Shown here: positions 51,809 through 61,478 of the stretch, one piece after another
How positions within the stretch are numbered: position 1 is the first letter of the stretch
How the letters are laid out: the number at the start of each line of letters is the position of its first letter
Origin: Bacteroidetes bacterium 37-13
GTDB taxonomy: Bacteria > Bacteroidota > Bacteroidia > Chitinophagales > LD1
DNA: 64,000 nucleotides
Assembly: GCA_001897535.1 (NCBI GenBank)
Contig: MKTC01000018.1
Coordinates: 1 to 64,000, forward strand
Reading direction: 5' to 3'
Notes under the pieces: generated by a model
The model's input: the letters and a program-made list of their open reading frames with translations, nothing else
What the model was told of the DNA's origin: nothing
The model's database searches: none
Program-made: the position numbers and the translations under genes

Positions 51809-54800
51809 ATGAAAAAAATTCTACCTGCAATTCTTGCTTTTTTATTTGCATTTGCAGCTCAGAAATCTAACGCAACCCACTTGATGGGCGCTGACCTCAC
51901 TTACGAGTGTTTAGGCTCTGGTCAGTATAAGCTTACACTTAAAGTTTATCGCGACTGCCGTGGTGTTGATGCAGGTTCGTTTCAATCGGTATCGTATAAA
52001 TCAACACAGTGTAATGTAACCAGTTCGGTTTCTATGCAATTGGTAACGGGCTTTCCAAGAGATATTACGCCAACTTGCCCGGGACAAAGTTCTGTTTGCC
52101 AAAACGGAAATTTACCTTACGGAGTACAAGAATTTGTTTATCAAGGAACCGTAACTTTACCTCCGGGTTGCGGTAACGATTGGGTTTTTGGCTGGACAAG
52201 CTGTTGCAGAAACAATGCGATAAACACACTCACCAATCCGGGCAGCAACGATATGTATGTAACTACTACCATAGATAATACTTTAAGCCCGTGTAATAGT
52301 TCCCCAATTTTTACGGTACCGCCCGTGCCTTTTACTTGTATCAATCAGCCTGTAAGTTTTAACCCGGGAGGAACAGATTTAGATGGCGACTCTTTAGCTT
52401 TTTCTTTTGCAACACCGCAGCAAACTTCCGGAAACGTAACCTACAAAAATCCATATAACGTAAATAACCCACTTGCAACCAGTGGCGGAATCACTATAAA
52501 TTCAACAAATGGAGATGTGAACTTTACGCCCACTCAAACTCAAGTAGCGGTTATTGCGGTACAAATAAAAGAATACAGAAATGGGCAGCTCATTAGTACT
52601 ATTGTTCGCGATATTCAATACACCATAATAAACTGCAGCAATCAAAACCCAACTGCTTCTGGCATAAACGGAACATCTAACACTACTACTTCAATTTACG
52701 CAGGGCAAAATATTTGTTTCGATGTGAATAGTAACGATGCCGATGCAGGAGATGTAGTAACCATGAATTGGGATCAATCTATTCCCGGAGCAACATTCAC
52801 AAGCACTTCAGCCAATCACCCAACCGGAACATTTTGCTGGCAAACCACACAAGCAGATACGGGAACACATATTTTTACAGTTACGGTAAAAGATAATAAC
52901 TGCCCTATTACCGGACAAGGAACTCGTTCTTATACCATTGTTGTTTTGCCTTGTCCGCAGCCACCTGCGGTAGGCGGACCCGATGTGTCGCTTTGCCCGG
53001 GACAAACTACAACGCTAAGCGGCTCTACTACTGCACCTCCCGCTAATGTACAAAGTTATGTATGGGGCGATGGGGTAACTACACACAACGGACAAACTTG
53101 GGCAGTAAATCCGGTACAAACTACGGTTTATACATTTTCAGTTACTTACACTGATGGTTGTGTAAAAACAGATCAAGTTTTAGTAAAAAGAAGTGTTACA
53201 CCAAGTGTTACTGTTTTTCCTGCCAATGCTACTTTGTGTGCCGGAGCTTCTATTCAGCTTACTGCTACTACTAATGGTGCGGTAACGCAAAAGTGGTTTC
53301 CTTCAGCAGGTTTAAATTGCGACACTTGTAAAGTTGTAGTTGCTTCACCAACTAACAGTACAGTTTACAAAGTAGTAGCTTACAATGTAGATGGTTGTCC
53401 GAGTGATACGGCTATCGTAAATATTACGAGCAGCCCACCGCCACCACCGCAAAGTTGCCAAGTAATTTATGCTACACCAACAGGCACAGGAACCGGAGGA
53501 ATGGCAGATCCTACTAATTTAAAAGGCGCTATCGCAAAAGCACAGTGCAACAATGCCTTAATAAAATTGGCAGTAGGAACTTACACCATTGATAGTGCCA
53601 TAACCAATATTAGCAGTTACACCACAATGGAAGGCGGACACGACCCGACTACATGGACAAAAACAAGTACTCCGGGCGCTACAAGAATCTATAGAAGTGC
53701 TTTAAATATGGAAGGAACAACTATTGCTGAAAAAAGATTGGTTGCAATTTACATGAATAGCCAATCCTATTTCAGATTTCAAGATTTAACTTTTGAAACT
53801 GCCGATTGTCCGGCACTTTTACCTGCAGACAGTTCCGGTTATAGCAACTATGTTTTTCATATTACCAATTGCTCTAATTACGATTTTGTGCGATGCCAAA
53901 TAATACCCGGCAAAGCTACCGGAGGTAGAAACGGGATTAATGGTGTGGGATTAACCGGCACAGGCGGAGTTGGAGGCGCAGGAGCTAATGGCAATCCAAA
54001 CACGGGTTGTAATTTAGTAACCAATGCGGGAACAGCAGGAACAGCAGGTTCAAATGGAGGAGGCGCAGGAGGCGCAGGAGGTGTAGCAGCAATAGGTGAT
54101 GGATGTAACATTTTCGGTTGCGGTGCAGATGCCATGAGCGGTGGAAATGGTGGAAATGGAATTGCCGGAGTTGTAGGAACAGATGGACCCGCAACAAATC
54201 CAACCGCGCCTACTACAACTCAGTTTTTCCAAGTAGGAGGAAAGGGAATTGACGGCACAAATGGAAGCGCAGGAGGCGGTGGCGGTGGAGGCGGTGGAGG
54301 CACTAAAGGCACTGATTGTACCTGTAGCATAAACGGAACTCCCAATGGTGGTAATGGCGGAAATGGCGGAAATGGTGGAGCGGCAGGAACTGCCGGATTT
54401 GGCGGTGGTGGCTGCTTTGCCGTATATTTATTTAATAACGGTGCAGGAGCCAAATTCACAGATTGCGATATCAATACAAACCTTGCGGGAGCGGGTGGAA
54501 ATGGCGGAATAGGAGTAGCTGGAACGGCAGGAACACCTGGAGCCATAGGTATTACCACTACAGGTTCATGTAGCAGCTCCAAAGGTGGAAACGGTGGAAA
54601 TGGCGGAAATGGCGGAAAAGGCGGCAATGGACAACCGGGAGCTAATGGTGCAAGTGCAGGAATAGTTTCAAACGGTATTGTGCCTGTTGTTATCAATGGT
54701 GGCACTTCGCAAACTATTAGCATAGGAATAAACAATCCTACTAAATTTAATTTGGCTGCCCAGCCTACTATTTCAGCCACCAACACAAATTGTACCTATC

Positions 54801-57634
54801 GGAATATTACTTTTTCTTCTGCCTCGGCAGGTGCTTGGAATTTTGGCGCAGGCGGTTCGCCAAATACCGGAAATGGCGCAAGTGTTACACTTCAATATAC
54901 AGCCTTTGGTAGAAAAGATATTGTTTACAGCAGTAATAATTACACTGGTTTCACCATTATTCCAATAGATGCAAACAGCTATGTGCCGGATATTGATGCT
55001 TCGGCAACAAGAATTGGCGTATCTGATACTTTTGTGCTTTGCCAAGGTCAAATCGCAGATTTTTATGGTGTGATTCCCGGTGCAGATTCTTTCTTTTGGG
55101 ATTTTGGAGGAGCTTTAGCTGTAAATACTTACGCTGGTCCTCAATACGATGAAGTTTTAGGCTTGAAATTTAATACGCCTGGAATTTTTAAAGTGAAAAT
55201 GCGCATCAGCACATCATGTTGCGGTTATTCACCTTATGATTCAGTTTATGTGTGGGTTGATCCATATCCAACATTAGCATTTAATGGCTATTTGGGTTAC
55301 TGCCCGGGCGATAGCGCTACGATTACGGCTACTGGAGCAGTGCGATATGAATGGACACCACCAACTTATTTAAGTAGTACAACCGCAGCAACCGTAGTGG
55401 CAAAACCACCAACCAATTTTAATTATTTCTTAACCGGATATAGTGCTTCAGGTTTATGCGTTGCCGACACGTTTTTTGAAGTAGTGGTGAAGCCGCCACC
55501 AACGCTTAGTTTTGTAACTACTCCTGCCACTTGTGGGCCAACAGGAACCATAAAAGCAGTTCCAAATCCTACAGGAAGTTATGTTTATGCTTGGCAATCG
55601 CCAATTGCAGATACTGATTCTTTTGTAACAGGATTAGGTGTTGGAGGATATAACGTAACAGTTACCGATAATTCAACAGGCTGTACTGCAATTGGAAATG
55701 GTGTAATTGGCGCAGGCAGCGGGCTCACAGCTTATATTGATAGTTTAACTCCGGTTTTATGTAACGGTGCTTGCAACGGAACAATTCGAGTTGCCGGCAT
55801 TGGCGGCAGCGGAAACAATAGTTTTGCATGGAGCAGCGGACAAGCAACAAGAGCAATTACAGGACTTTGTCCCGGAAAATATACGGTAACGGTAACAGAT
55901 TTATCTTCTAATTGCACAGCAATAGCAAGCGGAGATATTTTTGAACCACAACCGATAGTTCCAGTACTGTTAGATACAACTGGAACTACTTGCCCTTCGG
56001 CTTGCGATGGCGCGGCAACTGTTGATGCAAGTGGCGGAACCGGAACCATGACGGTGGTGTGGGCACTTGCCGGAAATCCAACCGGAAACACACAAGATAG
56101 TTTGTGTGCCGGACCTACTAAAGCTTATATGGTTGATGCGAATAATTGTATTGACTCTTTAGAATTTATTATTCCGGGCCCTCCGGCTTCTACCTTTATC
56201 GATTCTGTAATTACAAATGTTAGTTGCTTTGGTGGAAACAATGGAGCGATTGATATAACAATATCAGGATTGAGTGGACCTTGGACAACAGCTTGGAGCA
56301 ACGGAGTAGCAACGGAAGATATTGCAAATTTAGCTGCCGGCTGCTACACGGTAACTGTTCACGATATTACAAACTGTGCTGCCGCTTCGGCAACTATTTG
56401 TGTGAAAGAGCCTGCGCAATTAGCAGTAACAGATTCTACGGTGAATATTGCTTGCAATGGTGAAACTAACGGTTGTATTTATGTGAAACCTTCAGGAGGA
56501 ACACGAGCTTACAGCTATACTTGGTCTAATTCAACTTCCGATTCTACTGCATGCAATTTAGCCGCAGGAAGTTACAGCGTAACAGTTACAGATGCCAACA
56601 ATTGTACGGCTGCTCTTCAAAACATAAACATTACCGAACCAACGCCTTTAGCTTTAAGCGTGGCTACAACTCCGGTTTCGTGTAAAGATTTTAGCGATGG
56701 CACAGTTGCGGCAACTGCAAGTGGAGGAACGCCAACTTATCACTACAATTGGAATCCCGCAAATGCAGATAGCAGTGCAATTTCTGGATTGGTTTCAGGA
56801 CTTTATAATCTTACGGTTACGGATAGCAGAGGCTGCACCATTGATACACAAAATATTTTTGTAAATGAACTTCCGGGAATTACACTCATGCCTTTGGTGA
56901 TGAATGTGCTTTGCCCGCCTTTAGAAAACGGAGCGATTTACATGGTGCAAACTGGTGCTATCGGAAATGTAACTTACCAATGGAGCAATGGTGCGCTTAC
57001 GCAAGATATTACGAGCCTTCCTTCAGGAACATATTCCGTAACGGTGAGCGACAGCAGAAACTGCAAAGCAGATACAACTTTAGAAGTACTAAACGATTCT
57101 ATTTTCAAAATATATGCTTCGCCAAACGATACATTTATTCCGCTTGGTGGCAAGGTGAAAATTGAAGTAGCCAATTCGCCCGGAACACAAGTATCAAGCT
57201 ATATTTACAGGCCAAACCAATATTTAAGTTGCGGAAATTGCGCCACAACTATTGCTTCGCCATTAGCTTCAATGCCATACGTTATTACGGGAATTGATAC
57301 CAACGGCTGTGTGTGGGAAGATACCGTAAATATTACAGTAATTCCTGATTATCCGGTGTTTGTTCCTAATGCTTTTAGCCCGGGAGGAAACGATAACAGA
57401 AATGCGTTTTTTGAATTGTATGGAAACAAAGATGCGTGGAAACAAATGCACATTCAAATATTCAACCGCTGGGGCGAAAAAGTATATGATACCTACGACA
57501 AAAACTTTAAGTGGGACGGAATGTACAACGGGCAATATTTGCCGGGCGGTGTGTATGTTTATTCTTTAAAAATTACTTGGATTGATAATTATTCAAAGAA
57601 TGACTTTAAAGGAAGTATCACGCTATTACGCTAA
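51809..57634 (+). CDS. Giant gliding-motility-type adhesin (SprB repeats, CHU_C terminus)
   Basis: 1941 residues. A signal peptide is followed by the SprB/CHU-type opening (HLMGADLTYECLGSGQYKLTLKVYRDCRG), Ig/cadherin-like and PKD-like domains (about 150-550), and a parallel beta-helix-like region (about 550-700). A glycine- and asparagine-rich segment of GGNGG repeats (about 703-950) comes next, then more beta domains and about seven SprB-like repeats (about 1235-1760, such as CFGGNNGAIDITISGLSGPW). The C-terminal gliding-motility-associated CHU_C/T9SS type B domain (FVPNAFSPGGNDNRN, FNRWGEKVYDT, WDGMYNGQYLPGGVY) exports it. It probably works as a surface adhesin. Confidence 0.93.
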   Translation: MKKILPAILAFLFAFAAQKSNATHLMGADLTYECLGSGQYKLTLKVYRDCRGVDAGSFQSVSYKSTQCNVTSSVSMQLVTGFPRDITPTCPGQSSVCQNGNLPYGVQEFVYQGTVTLPPGCGNDWVFGWTSCCRNNAINTLTNPGSNDMYVTTTIDNTLSPCNSSPIFTVPPVPFTCINQPVSFNPGGTDLDGDSLAFSFATPQQTSGNVTYKNPYNVNNPLATSGGITINSTNGDVNFTPTQTQVAVIAVQIKEYRNGQLISTIVRDIQYTIINCSNQNPTASGINGTSNTTTSIYAGQNICFDVNSNDADAGDVVTMNWDQSIPGATFTSTSANHPTGTFCWQTTQADTGTHIFTVTVKDNNCPITGQGTRSYTIVVLPCPQPPAVGGPDVSLCPGQTTTLSGSTTAPPANVQSYVWGDGVTTHNGQTWAVNPVQTTVYTFSVTYTDGCVKTDQVLVKRSVTPSVTVFPANATLCAGASIQLTATTNGAVTQKWFPSAGLNCDTCKVVVASPTNSTVYKVVAYNVDGCPSDTAIVNITSSPPPPPQSCQVIYATPTGTGTGGMADPTNLKGAIAKAQCNNALIKLAVGTYTIDSAITNISSYTTMEGGHDPTTWTKTSTPGATRIYRSALNMEGTTIAEKRLVAIYMNSQSYFRFQDLTFETADCPALLPADSSGYSNYVFHITNCSNYDFVRCQIIPGKATGGRNGINGVGLTGTGGVGGAGANGNPNTGCNLVTNAGTAGTAGSNGGGAGGAGGVAAIGDGCNIFGCGADAMSGGNGGNGIAGVVGTDGPATNPTAPTTTQFFQVGGKGIDGTNGSAGGGGGGGGGGTKGTDCTCSINGTPNGGNGGNGGNGGAAGTAGFGGGGCFAVYLFNNGAGAKFTDCDINTNLAGAGGNGGIGVAGTAGTPGAIGITTTGSCSSSKGGNGGNGGNGGKGGNGQPGANGASAGIVSNGIVPVVINGGTSQTISIGINNPTKFNLAAQPTISATNTNCTYRNITFSSASAGAWNFGAGGSPNTGNGASVTLQYTAFGRKDIVYSSNNYTGFTIIPIDANSYVPDIDASATRIGVSDTFVLCQGQIADFYGVIPGADSFFWDFGGALAVNTYAGPQYDEVLGLKFNTPGIFKVKMRISTSCCGYSPYDSVYVWVDPYPTLAFNGYLGYCPGDSATITATGAVRYEWTPPTYLSSTTAATVVAKPPTNFNYFLTGYSASGLCVADTFFEVVVKPPPTLSFVTTPATCGPTGTIKAVPNPTGSYVYAWQSPIADTDSFVTGLGVGGYNVTVTDNSTGCTAIGNGVIGAGSGLTAYIDSLTPVLCNGACNGTIRVAGIGGSGNNSFAWSSGQATRAITGLCPGKYTVTVTDLSSNCTAIASGDIFEPQPIVPVLLDTTGTTCPSACDGAATVDASGGTGTMTVVWALAGNPTGNTQDSLCAGPTKAYMVDANNCIDSLEFIIPGPPASTFIDSVITNVSCFGGNNGAIDITISGLSGPWTTAWSNGVATEDIANLAAGCYTVTVHDITNCAAASATICVKEPAQLAVTDSTVNIACNGETNGCIYVKPSGGTRAYSYTWSNSTSDSTACNLAAGSYSVTVTDANNCTAALQNINITEPTPLALSVATTPVSCKDFSDGTVAATASGGTPTYHYNWNPANADSSAISGLVSGLYNLTVTDSRGCTIDTQNIFVNELPGITLMPLVMNVLCPPLENGAIYMVQTGAIGNVTYQWSNGALTQDITSLPSGTYSVTVSDSRNCKADTTLEVLNDSIFKIYASPNDTFIPLGGKVKIEVANSPGTQVSSYIYRPNQYLSCGNCATTIASPLASMPYVITGIDTNGCVWEDTVNITVIPDYPVFVPNAFSPGGNDNRNAFFELYGNKDAWKQMHIQIFNRWGEKVYDTYDKNFKWDGMYNGQYLPGGVYVYSLKITWIDNYSKNDFKGSITLLR

Positions 57635-57702
57635 ACATGTTTTTATGGTGAAACTTTTAATTTCTATTTGAATTTTTATTTTCACCTCACAGTAAATAAA
57701 AA

Positions 57703-58461
57703 ATGAAAACAATATTCCTCTCTTTATCAGTTGCGGTAGCAATTGCGTTTGGTGCTACATCTTGCAACAAAACAGAAGAAAACAATGTGCCAACGCCAAA
57801 GAACACAGCGCCTGCTACATCAATTCCTGATGATGCCGGTTTCTTTTTTAAGTCTTCGCTTTTTTATGTTTCAAGCACCAATGCTTACGGACAAAGCAGC
57901 GAGTACAAAGTAGGAGATGGTTTTGGATTTTTCAAAAATAGTTCCGGGCAAAAAGTGAATGCCGGAGATGTTACACTCAACACTTGGCCATTGGAAAAAG
58001 ATGGCGAAGGCAATTACAAATTTAAAAATTTAGGCAATGTGCCAGAGGGCGTTTCTTTCACTAATAACTGGGCTGTTTGGCAAGCAACGGGCGATACTGC
58101 TACCGGAATTCCTGTAGTAAACGTTACTGATGGAACACCTTTCCCTGCAAAGCCAACTATTCAGGATAAAAAGATAAACACTCAAGAAAATTTTATACTC
58201 ATGGCTGGCGATACCATTATTGCTGACTCTACTGTTTTTGTGCTTTCTGGACCAAATGCCAGCATACGTAAGGTAAAAGGGCCAAATGCTAAGAGCTGTG
58301 TTTTCTCTAAAGAAGAAATGCAAACTTTAGGTACAGGCAGGTCGCTTGGCTTAATTCAAATTTCACCGTTTACAACTGTATTAGATACCGCTGCTGTTCC
58401 AGGTTTCAAAACCTATTTCCAAAAGCAAGTGGTGTACTCTAAATACGTGGATTTAGAATAA
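57703..58461 (+). CDS. Lipoprotein, paralogue of the gene at 40090
   Basis: 252 residues, lipoprotein signal ending ATS-C (MKTIFLSLSVAVAIAFGATSC), then an Asn/Pro-rich linker. The rest aligns by eye with the protein at 40090-40872: GFGFFKNSSGQKVNAGDV against AVAFFSNSTGSSTFVDAGNI, NWAVWQATG against NWKVSGSSD, and SIRKVKGPNAKSCVFSKEEM against SITHITAPQLSYTFTAAEV. The function is unknown. It lies 68 bases after the giant adhesin, in the same direction, so it may be read from the same transcript. Confidence 0.78.
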   Translation: MKTIFLSLSVAVAIAFGATSCNKTEENNVPTPKNTAPATSIPDDAGFFFKSSLFYVSSTNAYGQSSEYKVGDGFGFFKNSSGQKVNAGDVTLNTWPLEKDGEGNYKFKNLGNVPEGVSFTNNWAVWQATGDTATGIPVVNVTDGTPFPAKPTIQDKKINTQENFILMAGDTIIADSTVFVLSGPNASIRKVKGPNAKSCVFSKEEMQTLGTGRSLGLIQISPFTTVLDTAAVPGFKTYFQKQVVYSKYVDLE

Positions 58462-58616
58462 TGCTTAGCAGCGTTTAGAGTAGTTTTTTTGGTTTTAGGA
58501 GTGATTAAAGTAATATCTTTACATATAGAGGGTAAGGGAGTTGTCGTATTTTTTAATTTAAAAGATTATTATTTCTTTTGATAAGGAAATCTCTTTTAAA
58601 CTCTAAATTCTGTGTT

Positions 58617-59390
58617 ATGAAAAAGCTATTCATAATCGGTTTGTTTTTATCCCTCTTTTGTGCTAAAGGTTATTCACTGGATACGTTACGACTATGTGAA
58701 GCTATTAGTGGGCATTCTGTGTGTAATGGATTACTAGGATATGTTAGCTTCAATGGTGTTAGTGTTTCTGAGCCTGGCACAATATTTCCTGCTGGAACAG
58801 AAGGAGTGGCAACTGCCCATTGTGTAACCTCTGGAATGTGGTCGGTTGGGTACGACACAAGTTTTTATGTAATAATTTATGGCAAGCCTAAAATATGTGC
58901 AATAACGAGTGACTCCAATAATCATTCTGTAATTTATATTGACAGTTCTTGGCTGCCTGGGATCGCCTCAATAACGGTAAAACGGAAAGCAACAACTAAT
59001 TCGTGGCAAACAGTAGGCACTATTAACCCAGGAGATAGTTTAGTGTTTACAGACATCACAGCCAATACAGCTTCACAGCAATATACTTATAAATTAGAAG
59101 GAGGTTTTTGTTCAGAAGGTAACCAAATAACTACAATACACTTGCAAGCAAATGGTAATAATTTAAGCTGGAATGGGGCAGATCCTAACTTACGTGGTTA
59201 TTATATTTATAAGCGAAATAGTTTGGGGAGTTTTAGCTTGATTGATAGCACTGCGAGTCTTACATATACAGATCCAAACTTCCAGAATGGCGATGAATAT
59301 TTTATTGGTATGTTTATAATGATAATGGATGTCAATCTACAGCGTGGAGAAGCGCAAAAACGCCATTATTTATTAAATCAAATCGCTTAA
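58617..59390 (+). CDS. Secreted FN3-like protein, truncated by a frameshift
   Basis: 257 residues from the ATG at 58617, which begins a signal peptide (MKKLFIIGLFLSLFCAKGYS). Beta-sandwich domains follow, with a fibronectin-III-like segment (WNGADPNLRGYYIYKRNSLG, near 195). The last 30 residues after GDEYFI are out of frame. The correct continuation and a T9SS tail are in another frame up to 59617 (see next entry). The frame breaks in a run of four T at 59300-59303. Confidence 0.75.
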   Translation: MKKLFIIGLFLSLFCAKGYSLDTLRLCEAISGHSVCNGLLGYVSFNGVSVSEPGTIFPAGTEGVATAHCVTSGMWSVGYDTSFYVIIYGKPKICAITSDSNNHSVIYIDSSWLPGIASITVKRKATTNSWQTVGTINPGDSLVFTDITANTASQQYTYKLEGGFCSEGNQITTIHLQANGNNLSWNGADPNLRGYYIYKRNSLGSFSLIDSTASLTYTDPNFQNGDEYFIGMFIMIMDVNLQRGEAQKRHYLLNQIA

Positions 59391-59617
59391 CTGTCAATAT
59401 TTCGGGAATTGATGAAACAAAAGTTATAGTAAATAAATATTATGTGAGTAGTAATGTATTAAATGTAATGCTAAATAAAGCAAGCGATATATATATAAGA
59501 GATGTTTTAGGGAGAGAAATAGTTCATGAGTATAGTAGTAATCTTTCACTTCCACTTACCTCTGGTCTTTATATTATGAATGTTGGGGCAAGGGGATTTA
59601 AAGTTCTAATTCCTTAG
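59300..59617 (+). pseudogene. Out-of-frame C-terminal part with T9SS sorting domain
   Basis: Read in the shifted frame from the T run at 59300-59303, the DNA gives WYVYNDNGCQSTAWRSAKTP and then VNKYYVSSNVLNVMLNKASD, DIYIRDVLGREIVHEYSSN and LTSGLYIMNVGARGFKVLIP, ending with TAG at 59615-59617. This is a standard FN3 end and T9SS type A tail. Adding one T to the run would restore one frame (GDEYFYWYVYNDNG). It is either a true frameshift, a phase-variable tract or a base-calling error. Confidence 0.8.
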
Positions 59618-59689
59618 TAGGTTCTACTTTAAATTGTTTTTTAGAGACTCTAATTTAGGAGTGAATAAACATTTAAGTTGAAGAGGCTA

Positions 59690-61288
59690 TTACTTCAACC
59701 GCTTCATTAAGTTTTTTCCTGTAATGGCAGAAGCGGTGAGCAATCCGGCAGAAAGCGCTCCGCCCACACCACAGCTCACAATATCTTGCCCGGTTAAATA
59801 CAAGTTTTTAATTGGTGATTTTGGGCGCAAAAAAGTTTGGCTAAAGCGCTTCACATCGTGGTTAATGCCATATAATTCACCTACTTCGTAATTAGTGAAA
59901 TGCTTGGTGCTTAGTGGTGTAGAGAGTTCGTAATAATCAATTTTATCGCGCAGTTGCGGTTCTTGCTCAAATAGTTTTTCGAGTAGTCGCTGGCTTAGTT
60001 TTTCTTTTTGCGCTTCGTAATCTTGTCCTCTTTTTTTCCAAGGTTGGTTGCTCCATGCTGCGTACCATTCGTAAGGCGCAAGCGTAACAATTTCAATAGT
60101 GGAGCGTTCAGGAAATTCAGCCTCCCAAGCAGGATCTTTTGCCGATGGAAATGATATATAAACAACAGGAATTTCGCTATCCGGATTGGCGAGATAGTTT
60201 TTAATATTTAGATCGTGGTCGTAGTTATCAGGAAATATCCAATAGTTTGCTTTGCCCAAATTCAACGAAGATTTTGAATGCCTTAACCCGATGTAAAGAC
60301 ACACATGCCCAACAGAAGGAGTAAGCTGCGTTAGTTTTTTATCTAAATGATTTTGCTGCACAATTTCTTTCGGCAGCAATTTTTTGAAAGTGGTATTTAT
60401 TCCGGTATTGCTCACAATAGTTGGCGCAAAATATTCTTCTCCGCTTTCCATTTTCACACCAATAGCTTTGTTGTTTTTTAAAATAATTTCTTTTACTGGA
60501 GCGTTTACAAAAATTTCGCCTCCGGCTTCACAAATAGCAGGTGCAATAGTTTCAAATATTTTTCCTGCACCGCCAACAGGATAATTTCCACCGCGCATGT
60601 AATGTTTTGCTAAAATGGCGTGCATCATAAAACTGCTTTCGGCAGGAGGTAAACCATAGTCGCCAAACTGCCCTGTGAGCACGGCAATCAACTTTCTATT
60701 TTGTGTAATAGATTGCAAAACTTCCAAAGTGGTTTTGTTCCATTTCAATGCTTTTTTACGAAGCCAAGTACTCAAAAACGGCTGCAAAAATCGAGGCAAT
60801 AACTTCTCGGTAAAAAAGCCCATTTGCGCTCGCTGTGCATCGTAAATTGCTTGCACATAATGGTCTATTGCCAGTTGGTCATTTGGCTCAGGAAAATAGG
60901 TTTTTAGTTTAGCCTTAAACTCTTCTTTACCTTTTGCATAATCGTAAACTTCTTTACCGAAAATCATTTTGTCGTAAACTTCACCCATGTCTGCCCATTT
61001 CAGTTGGTCGTTGCTCAGGTATTTAAAAAGCTTAGTCATCAAATTTTTCTCGTTCTGCATTTCGCCAACATAGTGAATGCCCACATCCCACAAATAACCT
61101 CTGCGCATATAAGCATGTGTGAACCCTCCGGCTGTGTAGTGCTGTTCCAAAACAAGCACGCGCTTTCCTTCTTTTGCAAGCAAGGCAGCAGTTGCCGTTC
61201 CGCCCATTCCGGAGCCAACCACAATTACATCAAAATTGTCTGAAGGTTTATGTGTGAGAAACGATTTTACGTGCTTTGATTTCACCAT
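59690..61288 (-). CDS. FAD-dependent oxidoreductase, RetSat/CrtI-like
   Basis: 532 residues. The N-terminal dinucleotide-binding motif VIVVGSGMGGTATAALLAKEGKRVLVLEQHYTAGG is followed by the GYLWDVGIHYVGE segment typical of the all-trans-retinol 13,14-reductase-like branch of the phytoene desaturase family. The C-terminal FAD contact is NLYLTGQDIVSCGVGGALSAG. It saturates or desaturates polyene-like substrates. It is divergent from an acyltransferase and dehydratase pair that may belong to the same polyene or lipid pathway. The substrate is not known. Confidence 0.88.
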   Translation of the reverse strand: MVKSKHVKSFLTHKPSDNFDVIVVGSGMGGTATAALLAKEGKRVLVLEQHYTAGGFTHAYMRRGYLWDVGIHYVGEMQNEKNLMTKLFKYLSNDQLKWADMGEVYDKMIFGKEVYDYAKGKEEFKAKLKTYFPEPNDQLAIDHYVQAIYDAQRAQMGFFTEKLLPRFLQPFLSTWLRKKALKWNKTTLEVLQSITQNRKLIAVLTGQFGDYGLPPAESSFMMHAILAKHYMRGGNYPVGGAGKIFETIAPAICEAGGEIFVNAPVKEIILKNNKAIGVKMESGEEYFAPTIVSNTGINTTFKKLLPKEIVQQNHLDKKLTQLTPSVGHVCLYIGLRHSKSSLNLGKANYWIFPDNYDHDLNIKNYLANPDSEIPVVYISFPSAKDPAWEAEFPERSTIEIVTLAPYEWYAAWSNQPWKKRGQDYEAQKEKLSQRLLEKLFEQEPQLRDKIDYYELSTPLSTKHFTNYEVGELYGINHDVKRFSQTFLRPKSPIKNLYLTGQDIVSCGVGGALSAGLLTASAITGKNLMKRLK

Positions 61289-61375
61289 GTTGCAATGTTT
61301 TTAGCAGGTTGAAGAAAAACAGTTTTTACGAATAAGTAAATCTAAAATTTTATATTTCAGTATTGCTAATTGTGG

Positions 61376-61406
61376 TTTCGGTAGTGTGCTATTTTTTTTA
61401 TTTTTG
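61376..61406 (+). promoter_or_regulatory. Candidate promoter of the acyltransferase/dehydratase operon
   Basis: TTT (61376-61378), a 20-base spacer and TATTTTTG (61399-61406, exact TAnnTTTG) lie about 72 bases before the ATG at 61479. Confidence 0.4.
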
Positions 61407-61478
61407 CTGCAGAAGAAACACTTTGCACACACTGCAAAACCACCTTTAATTTTTAAAAATATCCGAACCTGAATTACA

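Noticed and set aside
53878-54786. Long minus-strand frames rich in Pro and Pro-Phe
   Set aside because: They are reading-frame shadows of the glycine-rich segment of the adhesin (GGN codons read backwards as Pro and Ala).
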